Shown: positions 1 to 8,215, counted from the stretch's first letter. The stretch is DNA of 52,509 nt from Desulfotomaculum sp. (GCA_003513005.1 DOTD01000062.1:1-52509), one strand, 5' to 3'. Notes: generated from the sequence alone by a model not told the origin. Translations and numbers: made by a program.

Positions 1-31
1 GTCATAAAGTGTACACCCATGTGCTAAACCG

Positions 32-67
32 CGGACCTTCGGGCGTGCGCAGTCCGGTGGACGGACT
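32..67 (+). promoter_or_regulatory. Alternative-hairpin leader before small ORF
   Basis: Two mutually exclusive stems share bases 52-56. CGGAC (32-36) can pair with GTCCG (52-56), or AGTCCG (51-56) can pair with CGGACT (62-67) across a 5-base loop. The second stem ends 4 nt before a strong AAAAGGAGG (71-79) and the start at 85. Two further perfect hairpins follow inside the small ORF: CCTTCG/CGAAGG (159-164/175-180) and a 7-bp stem with a CTT loop (208-224). Such switching stems are typical of attenuators and riboswitch expression platforms. I do not recognise a known aptamer, so a regulatory role is inferred. Confidence 0.35.
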
Positions 68-84
68 TTGAAAAGGAGGTTTTT

Positions 85-252
85 ATGCCGACCCGCATAA
101 CATGCCGGGATAAATGGCTGGGAAGCGGCAAACCATTGCAGCAACGGGCTTTATCGTACCTTCGAAAGGAAATCCGAAGGCATCTTATAGGGGCAGAAAG
201 CAAGGACTCCGCATCTTATGCGGATCCATCTAATTATTGTTGGCTGGAATAA
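85..252 (+). CDS. Small hypothetical protein (55 aa)
   Basis: An ATG at 85 follows AAAAGGAGG (71-79) with a 5-nt spacer, the best ribosome binding site in this end of the window. The frame gives a basic 55-residue peptide (starts MPTRITCRDKWLG, ends NYCWLE) with no transmembrane segment or motif I recognise. Its last four codons run past the putative cassette junction at 239/240, so the present C-terminus may come from cassette insertion. The region also folds into hairpins, so it could be a structured RNA rather than a gene. The function is unknown. Confidence 0.35.
   Translation: MPTRITCRDKWLGSGKPLQQRALSYLRKEIRRHLIGAESKDSASYADPSNYCWLE
239..245 (+). other. Putative integron recombination core (left cassette edge)
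   Basis: The heptamer GTTGGCT is the exact reverse complement of AGCCAAC (2046-2052), the left outer box of the attC-like site downstream. When an integron cassette inserts, its first bases (TTRRRY) derive from its own attC, so this complementarity is what an intact cassette running 240-2113 should show. The heptamer departs from the GTTRRRY consensus at one position (C for R). No clear attC folds immediately upstream, so this could be an attI-like site or chance. Confidence 0.45.
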
Positions 253-293
253 AATAATGGCTGATTACCTCCAATTTAAAGAAAAAGAAGGAT

Positions 294-1256
294 ATGATAA
301 CCCCTATGAGTGAAAAGAACAAAACAGAATACGACTCAGTATCGAATGACCATTTTGTTATCCGAGAAAATAGTCCTCAATACGGCAAGCGGATAGACAT
401 TGGATTCACACGATCATGCAGTTGCGAACCATCTCACATAAACTGTATGACTGCGAAGGAGTGGCTTAAATCACAGCTCGGAGTCTGGCAATTTTTATAC
501 GAAGCAAGGGATGTGCGCGACAAGACACTTCATCCTGCCACTTTTCCGATCGCCCTTTCAAAGAAAGTCATTGAGTTGTTCACCCATCAAGGCGAGCTGA
601 TTCTTGACCCATTTATTGGAAGTGGAACGACGCTTGTTGCTGCCAGCGATACGAACAGGAATGCAGTTGGATTTGACTTGCAGAAACACTACATAGACTT
701 ATGCGAAAAAAGATTGCGACAGCAGGCGAATCTTTTTAACAAATCAAAACAACTTGCCATTCAAGATGATGCCAGAAATATTCATAAATATATTTCGAAT
801 GATACAATAAGTCTCATATGGACTTCACCGCCTTATGCCAATCTGCTGAACCGTGAGCGAAAGAATAAATCTAGGAGGGACAGAAATAACGAACAACTAG
901 GAAAGGTTGAACAGTATTCACAGGACATACGCGATCTTGGAACGATGGCGATAGCGGATTATACAAACGCGATGGGTGACATATTTGAGTCATTGCTTCC
1001 CCTTTTGCGCCCGAAAGCCCATTGCGTTATAAATGTGCCTGACATGTGGTGGGAAAACCAAAGAATTACAATTCACGTTTCACTTATCGAGGAATTACGA
1101 AAAAGGGGTTATGAATTACGAAATATCATCATCTGGGATAGGACGAATGTCGTTAATAAAATCGGCATCTTCGGATGGCCCAGTAATTATATTACGATGG
1201 GGGTCACTTTTGAATACCTGCTTGATTTCTGGCGTTCCCCAACAGAAAAGGCGTAA
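294..1256 (+). CDS. Site-specific DNA methyltransferase (R-M modification subunit)
   Basis: This 320-aa enzyme should transfer a methyl group from S-adenosylmethionine to an exocyclic amino group of cytosine (N4) or adenine (N6), protecting DNA from the endonuclease encoded next. Motif X-like HPATFPIAL is at residues 80-88, the SAM-binding motif I LDPFIGSGTT at 104-113, and the catalytic motif IV TSPPYANL at about 177-184. The TSPPY form favours N4-cytosine methylation, as known for MvaI and BcnI partners. The order X-I-IV is a gamma-like permutation. The start at 294 has GAAGG (287-291) just upstream; Met5 is an alternative. A 19-codon frame (257-313, MADYLQFK...) overlaps this start and might couple translation or be a relic. 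The stop is 4 nt before the endonuclease start. Confidence 0.88.
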   Translation: MITPMSEKNKTEYDSVSNDHFVIRENSPQYGKRIDIGFTRSCSCEPSHINCMTAKEWLKSQLGVWQFLYEARDVRDKTLHPATFPIALSKKVIELFTHQGELILDPFIGSGTTLVAASDTNRNAVGFDLQKHYIDLCEKRLRQQANLFNKSKQLAIQDDARNIHKYISNDTISLIWTSPPYANLLNRERKNKSRRDRNNEQLGKVEQYSQDIRDLGTMAIADYTNAMGDIFESLLPLLRPKAHCVINVPDMWWENQRITIHVSLIEELRKRGYELRNIIIWDRTNVVNKIGIFGWPSNYITMGVTFEYLLDFWRSPTEKA

Positions 1257-1260
1257 GAAT

Positions 1261-2043
1261 ATGGAGATTTTCACGAAAGATGATTTAATCAACAAACTTC
1301 TCGAAATAAAGGCAAGGGGGTGGGTACCCAACGCGAGACGTGGAAATGCAGGGGGAGTTGGCAACACACTCGAAGACTTGCTTGGGATCCAGGAAAACAA
1401 TTTGCCAATACCGAATGCGGCAGAGTGGGAGCTTAAATGCCAGCGAAAAGGTTCATCATCATTGACCACGCTTTTTCACATGGAACCTTCACCACGTGCC
1501 GTTCGTTTTGTGCCTCGCGTGTTTCTTCCCCAATATGGATGGATACATGAACAGGCCGGAGAGTTATATCCAGAGTCCGAAATGAGTTTCAGACAAACCA
1601 TTCATGGCCAGGCGCGCAGCGATAGAGGCTTTTGCGTCGTTGTTGACAGAAGGACAAGGAAGGTGCTCATTTCTTTTGACGCTTCATCAGTGGATCAACG
1701 GCATCAAGATTGGCTTGCTTCCGTTAAGTTGCGCGTAGGGCTTTCCGAACTGAATCCGCAGCCTTATTGGGGCTTCGATGACTTGTTCCATAAAGCAGGC
1801 ACGAAATTACTAAATTGTTTTTACGTGCAGGCTGACGTGAAGAAAGTCGCCGATCGTGAACATTACCATTACAATACGGTAATGATTTTGCGTAATTTCT
1901 CCCTGGAAAATTTTCTTAAGGCGATAGAAGATGGAATAATTCTGGTGGATTTTGACGCAAGAACAGGCCACAACCATGGTACAAAATTTCGAATTCGACA
2001 AGGCAATTGGGACCGCCTCTATTCCGATGTGAAAAAGATATAA
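1261..2043 (+). CDS. MvaI/BcnI-like type II restriction endonuclease
   Basis: This 260-aa protein resembles the MvaI/BcnI family, monomeric enzymes that nick each strand of short CC(W/S)GG-type sites. Family features seen are GWVPN (20-24), GGVGNTLEDLLG (31-42) and the catalytic-type ELK (57-59) within AEWELKCQRK. From memory, MvaI uses an Asp five residues before the Glu; here that position is Asn52, so catalytic competence should be checked. I start it at ATG 1261, 4 nt after the methyltransferase stop, because the longer open frame back to 1033 only overlaps the methyltransferase. The attC-like site begins 2 nt after its stop. The recognition sequence cannot be read from the protein. Confidence 0.82.
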   Translation: MEIFTKDDLINKLLEIKARGWVPNARRGNAGGVGNTLEDLLGIQENNLPIPNAAEWELKCQRKGSSSLTTLFHMEPSPRAVRFVPRVFLPQYGWIHEQAGELYPESEMSFRQTIHGQARSDRGFCVVVDRRTRKVLISFDASSVDQRHQDWLASVKLRVGLSELNPQPYWGFDDLFHKAGTKLLNCFYVQADVKKVADREHYHYNTVMILRNFSLENFLKAIEDGIILVDFDARTGHNHGTKFRIRQGNWDRLYSDVKKI

Positions 2044-2045
2044 TC

Positions 2046-2119
2046 AGCCAACAAGGCGCTGCACCGGACGGCAATTCCGCTGCGCTCCATTGCCAGCCGG
2101 TTATGCGGAGCCGTTGGGC
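2046..2119 (+). other. attC-like integron recombination site
   Basis: The outer boxes are AGCCAAC (2046-2052) and GTTGGGC (2113-2119). The inner arms GCGCTGCACCGG and CCGGTTATGCGGAGC pair imperfectly, and GGCAAT (2070-2075) pairs with ATTGCC (2089-2094) near the tip. The stretch from GCTGCACCGGACGGCAATTC to the terminal GTT closely resembles attC sites I know from environmental integrons. The 74-bp length fits the family range of about 57-141 bp. It sits 2 nt after the endonuclease stop codon, the usual place for a cassette attC. Confidence 0.72.
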
Positions 2120-2160
2120 GTCTCATCAATCACTATCACCGTGCTTACGAAGGAGGAATT

Positions 2161-2235
2161 ATGGCTAGCCCGACTTTCGATTTTCTAGTGCTTTTTAACT
2201 CTAAAAATAAATCTGAAAATGGTCTAACGCACTAA
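2161..2235 (+). CDS. Truncated cassette ORF (24 aa)
   Basis: An ATG at 2161 follows AAGGAGG (2150-2156) with a 4-nt spacer, 42 nt after the attC core, exactly where the gene of a second cassette should begin. The frame (MASPTFDFLVLF...) stops after 24 codons, close to where IS110-related sequence starts. It is probably the 5' end of a cassette gene cut off by the element. No function can be assigned. Confidence 0.4.
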   Translation: MASPTFDFLVLFNSKNKSENGLTH

Positions 2236-2317
2236 AAACATCGGTAATTCCCCACGAAAGCGAGTTTAAGTAGACCTGTTCGGTCAGGTCAAAAAGAGAA
2301 CCAATAGCGGTCAGAGT

Positions 2318-3112
2318 CTAAGCGGATTCAGGTAATTTGACAACTGAATACCCCAAGCGCTGTAATAACTTAACCGCATGCTCTTCTGACGAAGCCACAA
2401 AGCCGGGTTTGCACTTTGCCTTTTCGTAGAGTGCCGGATTGAACAGTTCACCGGTTGAAAGCATGCAGTAAATTGCCGTCAGCATCATGCGAGCGATGGC
2501 GATAATCGCCTTCTTGTGGCCGCGGCGGAGCTTGATCGCCTCATAGCGGACGCGATAGTGCGGGAAGTCCTTGCACTTAATAGCGTTGTTGGCGCATTGA
2601 ACGAGCACGGGCTTGATGTAAACGCCGGCTCGACTGATGCGAACTGATTTCTTCTTGCCGGCGCTCTGATCATTGCAGGGAGCAAGTCCAGCCCAGGAAC
2701 AGAGATGCTTGGCAGAGTGAAATACCGACATGTTGGCGCCGATTTCAGAGAGAATGACAAGCGCCGCAAGTTGTTTAATGCCAGGAACTGACTCGATAAT
2801 CCTCATAGCGCCGGAGTACGAGGCAGCCATCCGCAGAGCCGTTGCTTCTATCTGAGCTATATAGCTTTTAATTCAATCTATATGGCGCAGACACAAAGTG
2901 ATTTTACCGGCCTGAACCTCGTTAATGGCGCCGTCAATGTCTAAAGCGATATCGTCTTCTTTCTTCAGCATCGAGCCGTGTAACAGCGGCCGAAAATCAA
3001 AGTCCTGATCATCAGGATGTTTCAACAGATGCCAAAGAATAGCCGAAGAGCTTTTGTTTTTGTCTATTAAAAAATGCGTAAATATACCAAAACGTACCAC
3101 AAAATATGACAA
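2318..3112 (-). pseudogene. Decayed IS110-family transposase
   Basis: The C-terminal two-thirds of an IS110-type transposase is readable. The Transposase_20 region has ESVPGIKQLAALVILSEIG, SWAGLAPCNDQSAGKKK and VRISRAG, preceded by the coiled linker HGSMLKKEDDI...LCLRHID and IKSYIAQIEA. A TGA at 2873-2875 splits the frame in the linker, and the N-terminal DEDD catalytic domain is missing, so the gene is dead. A perfect hairpin GACCTG-TTCGGT-CAGGTC (2273-2290) lies past its 3' end, probably part of the element's non-coding end. IS110/IS1111 elements use such ends for a bridge RNA, and some target attC sites; this remnant lies about 200 bp from one. Confidence 0.8.
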
Positions 3113-3123
3113 TTAATATATCA

Positions 3124-5490
3124 CTAGGCAAGTTCTACTACGGTAACCCCCAGTCCTCCTTCGCCGTGTTCCCCAAACCGGAATGACTTAACCCGGGGAT
3201 CCGCCTTTAAATACTGTTGGACGGCAATGCGAAGGGCTCCGGTTCCCTTGCCGTGAATTAAAAATATGCGCGCCAGGCCTGCAAGACCGGCGTCGTCCAG
3301 GTACTTGTCCACTTCAAGCAGGGCCTCTTCGGCTCTTTTTCCGCGCAGGTCCAACTGGGATGAGATAGCTCCGGCCTTATCCATGAGTGTGCCTCCGGTA
3401 TGGACCTGGCCGGCGGGAGCAGTTTCTTTTTCTGCGGGGCGAAGTTCGTTCAGAGGAAGAAAAAGCTTAACCGCCCCGACCTGGACCTGGACACTGCCCT
3501 CCTCAACCGCATCAGTGATCCGGCCTCGCATATTAAACATGGGGACAAATACTTCCTGGCCTACTGTAAACCCTTCCTGGCTTTGTTCCCGGTTTTGAGG
3601 TTTAGACGCCTGCCTGCTGCTCCCTGCCTTAATCGCCTGTATTTTCCTGCGCACTTCCGAAATGGCGATTTCTTTATCACGGTTAGATTCCCCGGCCATC
3701 TGCTCCCGGAACTCCCGGATTGTCTCTTCCGCCTCTTTCTGCATCTTTAAAACAATCCGGCCGGCTTCCTCGCGGGCCTTTTCCGTCATCGACCGGCGTT
3801 GAGAGAGGAGATCCTCCTCCATTTTTTCGCAGCGCAGCCTGGTTTCCCGGGCCTGATCCAACAGCCGCTTTGTGTCCTCCCGCTCAACTTCAATATCCTG
3901 GCGGCTGCGTTCAAGATCCTTGATCAGATCCGCCATTTCAATCTGTTCTTTTGTCAGAAATTCCCTTGCCCTGTCGACAATCTTTTGTTCCATCCCCAGG
4001 CGCAGGGCAATTTCGAAAGCGTTGCTGTGTCCGGGTTTTCCCGTCAACAGCCTGTATGTAGGACGCAGCGTCATGGAGTCAAATTCTAAAGAAGCGTTTT
4101 CAACACCCGTCCTGCCCTGAGCAAAAGTTTTCAGTTCGGAAAAGTGGGTTGTTACCATTACCCTTGCGCCGGTATCAATCAGCCTTTCCAGGGTTGCCTG
4201 GGCTAAAGCCGCTCCTTCTGTGGGGTCGGTGCCGGCGCCCAGTTCATCAATCAAGACAAGGCTTGAAGGGCCTGCAGCCCCCAGGATATGGATGATATTG
4301 TTCAGATGTGATGAGAAAGTGCTCAGGTTCTGCTCGATACTCTGTTCGTCACCTATATCTACGAAAACCTGCTCGAAGATGCCCACTTCCGTCGTTTCCC
4401 CGGCGGGAATATGGAGTCCGGATTGGGCCATCAGGACAAGCAGTCCAGCTGTCTTCAGAGCGACCGTCTTCCCGCCTGTGTTTGGCCCGGTGATGACAAG
4501 TATGTTATAAGCTTTGCCTAAAAAAAGGTCGTTTGACGTTACATTCCCGGACAGCAGCGGATGGCGCGCTTTTTTTAAAGAAAAGTAAGCAGGTTTTTGT
4601 CCGGGCAGTGGTTCTTCGGCATAAAGATCGCTGCTGTAGCGTGCCTTAGCCATGATGAATTCCAGGTGTCCCAAACCTTCCAAAGACAGCCTGATGCTGT
4701 CGGCAGCCGCTCCGACCTGGCTGGAAAGGTCGCGCAGTATTTTAATAATCTCCTCTTTCTCTTCAGCCTGCAGCCGGCGTATTTCGTTATTGGCCTCAAT
4801 GACCGCCATTGGCTCAATGAACACGGTGGCGCCGCTTGATGACTGGTCATGGACGATGCCCCTGACCTGCGAGCGGTATTCCAACTTAACCGGGACGACA
4901 TAGCGGTCTTCCCTGATTGTAACAATGGGGTCCTGCAGATATTTCTGGAAAGCAGCGGAACGGATAAGTTTTTCAAGCTGGTCCTTGACAGAGCTGCGTG
5001 TGCGGGCCAATTTGCGCCTGATCGCCGCCAGAGCGCCGGACGCCGAATCGGATATCTCGGCTCCGGCGTCAATGGATGTGAAAATACTTTTTTCAATAGT
5101 ATTATAGTAATCCAGCTTGGCGCCTGTCTCACCCAGTAACGGATAAGTTTCCTGCCGCGCTGTCAGGAAATCCTTAATCTGCCTGCAGGCGGCCAGGGTA
5201 TGTCCGACGCTGAGCAGGTCGGACGGCTCAAGCACCGCCCCGTGGCCGGCTCTTTCCACTTGCTGCCGTACATCCGAATAGCCTCCTGTCTGCGCCAGAG
5301 GCTCAAGGCGCAAAAGCTTCTTTCCTTCTGTGGTTTCGGCCTGGGCTTTGCTAATTTCCTCCGCCAAAACCGAAGGCCTCAAGGCTAACACGCGTTCACG
5401 CCCCAGCGAAGTCCCGCAGTAACCCGCCAGATTTTCCAATACCTTATCATACTCAAGCCTTTTCAAAACGCGTTCGTTTATCTTTTTCAC
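3124..5490 (-). CDS. MutS2 family protein (RqcU-type)
   Basis: MutS2 is a Smr-domain MutS homologue, linked to recombination control and, in Bacillus, to splitting collided ribosomes. Seen in order: an N-terminal core (RVLKRLEYDKVL), Walker A GPNTGGKT at about residue 335, Walker B LVLIDELGAGTDP, a coiled-coil clamp, a small KOW-like beta segment (VGQEVFVPMF) and a C-terminal Smr domain with LDLRGKR at about 712 and HGKGTGAL. I place the start at GTG 5490, with GGAG four bases upstream, giving 788 aa, the family norm. An ATG at 5589 would add 33 residues encoded mostly by a tandem REP-like repeat (NKKNVPLFA twice). The gene follows the U32 gene in the same direction. Confidence 0.93.
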   Translation of the reverse strand: MKKINERVLKRLEYDKVLENLAGYCGTSLGRERVLALRPSVLAEEISKAQAETTEGKKLLRLEPLAQTGGYSDVRQQVERAGHGAVLEPSDLLSVGHTLAACRQIKDFLTARQETYPLLGETGAKLDYYNTIEKSIFTSIDAGAEISDSASGALAAIRRKLARTRSSVKDQLEKLIRSAAFQKYLQDPIVTIREDRYVVPVKLEYRSQVRGIVHDQSSSGATVFIEPMAVIEANNEIRRLQAEEKEEIIKILRDLSSQVGAAADSIRLSLEGLGHLEFIMAKARYSSDLYAEEPLPGQKPAYFSLKKARHPLLSGNVTSNDLFLGKAYNILVITGPNTGGKTVALKTAGLLVLMAQSGLHIPAGETTEVGIFEQVFVDIGDEQSIEQNLSTFSSHLNNIIHILGAAGPSSLVLIDELGAGTDPTEGAALAQATLERLIDTGARVMVTTHFSELKTFAQGRTGVENASLEFDSMTLRPTYRLLTGKPGHSNAFEIALRLGMEQKIVDRAREFLTKEQIEMADLIKDLERSRQDIEVEREDTKRLLDQARETRLRCEKMEEDLLSQRRSMTEKAREEAGRIVLKMQKEAEETIREFREQMAGESNRDKEIAISEVRRKIQAIKAGSSRQASKPQNREQSQEGFTVGQEVFVPMFNMRGRITDAVEEGSVQVQVGAVKLFLPLNELRPAEKETAPAGQVHTGGTLMDKAGAISSQLDLRGKRAEEALLEVDKYLDDAGLAGLARIFLIHGKGTGALRIAVQQYLKADPRVKSFRFGEHGEGGLGVTVVELA

Positions 5491-5515
5491 CAGACTCCAA
5501 ACAGAGGCAAACAGG

Positions 5516-5569
5516 GCAAACAGAGGGACGTTCTTTTTGTTAGCAAACAGAGGGACGTTCTTTTTGTTT
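5516..5569 (+). repeat. Tandem REP-like repeat at mutS2 5' end
   Basis: Two perfect 27-bp copies containing AGAGGGACGTTCTTTTT lie head to tail between the U32 stop codon and the mutS2 GTG. The core AGGGACG(G)TTCTT is shared with the repeats at 8216-8292 and 41901-42053. The copies are in frame with mutS2, which is why the open frame extends upstream. Confidence 0.85.
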
Positions 5570-5597
5570 GTCCATTCTTCTATGTTCATTCTTTTAA

Positions 5598-8144
5598 TTA
5601 TAAGACTCCGCGGAAGAGGTGTCCAGAAGTGACGCCGCCGGGGTGGAGTACGGTAAGGGAATTTTTAATTTCGGCCAGCTGTGCGCCGTCATTTACACGG
5701 GCTGCCCGGCAGTATGCCCTTACAACTGCTTCAACAGAAGAAGGATCAAGCAGGCGGGCGTCTATCCGTACGGTTCCGATTCCCGCCTCCGCAAGTGTTG
5801 GAATGCTTTCCACCAGACATAAAACATGGGAGTTAAAAATATGCAGGCGGCAGGAACTGTCCATTTCAAGGGGGAATAATACGCCCAGCCTGTCCTTTAA
5901 AGAAAATTTCCTATTCCTGCAGGGTTGAGCGCATTTTCCCGGCAGGCATTTTTCAGCATCGATCAGGCTGCCGGGGGCACAGTATTCCGAAACCATCAGT
6001 TCGACCCTCCCATGCACAAGGACTTCCAGCATATACCCTGTCCGGGCGGCTATCCTACGGACTTGCTCAATTGTCAATTCTGGTGAAAGAGAAACCTGGG
6101 CTGCTCCCTGCCGCGAAAGATACTCAACAGTAAGCCTGTTAAAGGCATTCAGGGTGTAGTCGGTATAGACCGGGACAAGACCTTTTATTTTCTCCAGCAG
6201 CCCGAGGTTCCCGGCCAGAACACCGTCTACAGGCCAACTGCCCACCTCCTCAATCAGCCCGGTAAGTCCGTCCATCTCGCTGTTGCGGATAATCGCTGGC
6301 GTTGCTAAAACAAATTTAATACCGTTTTTCCGGCAGAATTCAAATCCCCTGAACAGTTCATCCCTGTTTACAGAAGACCTGGGGGAATATTCTCCGGATG
6401 AAAGGTAAACCAGGTCCGCTCCTGCGCGGACCGCTGCCTTTAAGGCGGATAGATCTCCTGCATGTACGGCAACCAGTGGACGGGTGTGCTGCAAGAACTG
6501 TTTTTTTCTGTCTTCCGGGCTGGTTTTAAAAACTCCGGCCAACCGCCGGTGAAAAACTTCAACAGCGACAGGCTCTATCTTCCAACTGTTCAGACGGGCC
6601 CGCTCAAGCGACACCACAGCTTCCCTTCTGGCCTGGTTTATCTCAGCGGCGGGATAAATTACACTTCCTTTAATTTCGCACTGCAACTCACTTAAGCTAA
6701 ACGGAGTATTGCCCAGTCGGTCCATCTGCCGGCGCAGGTATGTTTCGTCCAGGGGCCGTTCGGAAGCCGTCTGTCCTACCTGTACGGTTGATCCGGAACC
6801 TGTGTTTCCGTCTTCATCCCTGACCGTAACTTCCATCGGTTCCCCGGCTCCCGCCCGTATAAAAAAGCTTACAGAAAGCTTTCTATTCTCTTTTGGAGAT
6901 GTGAAGGTCAGTCTTGCCCGGTTAATCAGTTCCGCGTCATTTGTCTTGAACACCCTGTCGCCCTTCTTTACCGCTCCCTGGAAGGGGACCTTTACTGTCT
7001 GTCCTGGCCGAGCCTCACTGACTGTCTCTCCGTCCAATAAAAAAGCGCCGGCGACAAAACCCTTTCTGCCCCCTTCGGTGACCCAGATTCCAAGGCCGTC
7101 TCCTTTATTAAGCTTATCTTCAAGGTGAATTTCCACCATTTTTTTCTCCCAGTCGTAACTGCGCACCCTACCCAGAAAGATACCCCTGTTGTTCGGACGT
7201 TTGTAACTCATCATTTTATTGTACTGGCGGCCGTAGAAGTAACCGGTGGTAAATTCCCGGTTGAAGATCTGGGCAAGTTCCATGTTTTCCTGCGCTGTTA
7301 CATAAAAACCTTCGTCCCCGTTTAAAACCGCCCTGTCGATTAATTTTCTGTAAATCCCTGTGACAACGGCAACGTATTCCGGCCGCTTGATCCTGCCTTC
7401 AATCTTGAAGGCGTCAATCCCAGCCCCGATAAGGTCGGGAATATGCCCGCTCATATTGAGGTCGCGCGGGCTTAAAAGATAATCCCCGGCTTTTTCCTGA
7501 CCGACAAGGACAAGCGCCCTCCCCTTTTCGTCAGTAAGTGTATAAGGCAGGCGGCAGGGCTGGGCGCAGCTTCCGCGGTTGCCGCTCCGGCCGCCGATCA
7601 TGCTGGAAAACAGGCACCTGCCGGAGTAGCTGATACAAAGAGCGCCATGGATGAAAACTTCTATCTTTGCCTTTTCGGCGGCGCAGATTTCTCTAATTTC
7701 GGACAGGTTCATTTCCCGGGACAGGACAACTCTCTTAAAACCTGCGGTGGATAAAAGTTCAACTCCCGGAAGGTTGTGGATTGTCATCTGTGTGCTTGCG
7801 TGAAGGGTCAGCCGGGGGACAACCTCACGGGCAAGCGCGGCCAGGCCGAGGTCTTGGACAATTATGGCGTCAGCGCCGGCATTGTATAGAAACAGGAGAA
7901 AACCGGCTACTTCTTCCATTTCCCGGTCGGCAACAAGGATGTTTACGGTGACATATACCTTCACACCCCGCAGATGAGCGTATTCTATAGCCCTTGCTAT
8001 CTCCTGGTTTTCAAAATTGACGGCTGACCGGCGGGCGTTGAACATCCTGCCGCCCAGGTAGACTGCGTCAGATCCGTTTTGCACTGCTGCAACAAAGGAC
8101 TCCCATCCGCCCGCAGGGGCAAGAAGCTCAGGTTTTTTGAGCAA
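5598..8144 (-). CDS. U32 family peptidase / RlhA-like protein
   Basis: This 848-aa protein has the U32 signature region EVFIHGALCISYSGRC at about residues 160-175, followed by the Cys-rich GNRGSCAQPCRLPY. Family members include RlhA, which hydroxylates 23S rRNA C2501 in E. coli, and proteins annotated as collagenase-like peptidases. The conserved cysteines probably bind an Fe-S cluster. A second, degenerate U32-like half ends the protein (EVLVHGRVELMVSEYC, CLPGKCAQPC), with a middle insertion typical of long members. The start is TTG at 8144 with AGGAG 11 nt upstream; the next residues LKKPELLAPAG match the family N-terminus. It is probably cotranscribed with mutS2. The exact substrate is unknown. 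Confidence 0.9.
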   Translation of the reverse strand: MLKKPELLAPAGGWESFVAAVQNGSDAVYLGGRMFNARRSAVNFENQEIARAIEYAHLRGVKVYVTVNILVADREMEEVAGFLLFLYNAGADAIIVQDLGLAALAREVVPRLTLHASTQMTIHNLPGVELLSTAGFKRVVLSREMNLSEIREICAAEKAKIEVFIHGALCISYSGRCLFSSMIGGRSGNRGSCAQPCRLPYTLTDEKGRALVLVGQEKAGDYLLSPRDLNMSGHIPDLIGAGIDAFKIEGRIKRPEYVAVVTGIYRKLIDRAVLNGDEGFYVTAQENMELAQIFNREFTTGYFYGRQYNKMMSYKRPNNRGIFLGRVRSYDWEKKMVEIHLEDKLNKGDGLGIWVTEGGRKGFVAGAFLLDGETVSEARPGQTVKVPFQGAVKKGDRVFKTNDAELINRARLTFTSPKENRKLSVSFFIRAGAGEPMEVTVRDEDGNTGSGSTVQVGQTASERPLDETYLRRQMDRLGNTPFSLSELQCEIKGSVIYPAAEINQARREAVVSLERARLNSWKIEPVAVEVFHRRLAGVFKTSPEDRKKQFLQHTRPLVAVHAGDLSALKAAVRAGADLVYLSSGEYSPRSSVNRDELFRGFEFCRKNGIKFVLATPAIIRNSEMDGLTGLIEEVGSWPVDGVLAGNLGLLEKIKGLVPVYTDYTLNAFNRLTVEYLSRQGAAQVSLSPELTIEQVRRIAARTGYMLEVLVHGRVELMVSEYCAPGSLIDAEKCLPGKCAQPCRNRKFSLKDRLGVLFPLEMDSSCRLHIFNSHVLCLVESIPTLAEAGIGTVRIDARLLDPSSVEAVVRAYCRAARVNDGAQLAEIKNSLTVLHPGGVTSGHLFRGVL

Positions 8145-8215
8145 TAAAATCAGCGCTCCTAAAAAGAATTTTTTGCATATTATATTATCGGATTAATAAC
8201 CATCCTAGCAAGTAG

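Larger units (their letters stand above)
240..2113 (+). mobile_element. Putative integron gene cassette carrying an R-M system
   Basis: The segment runs from the GTTGGCT core to the GTT of the attC right core (GTTGGGC, 2113-2119). It holds two tightly packed genes (294-1256 and 1261-2043) with almost no flanking DNA, the architecture expected of a gene cassette. No integrase gene is visible in the window; it could lie upstream, or this could be an attC cluster lacking an integrase. The bounds rest on core matches and one folded site. Confidence 0.5.

Noticed and set aside
1..240. 3' end of a group IIC intron next to the attC
   Set aside because: Such introns do target attC sites, but no domain V hairpin or reverse transcriptase remnant is readable.
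1033..1260. N-terminal extension of the restriction endonuclease
   Set aside because: It overlaps the methyltransferase in another frame and lacks a ribosome binding site; family similarity starts after ATG 1261.
4575..5132. 185-aa minus-strand ORF
   Set aside because: Out-of-frame shadow of mutS2, which has clear domains in its own frame.
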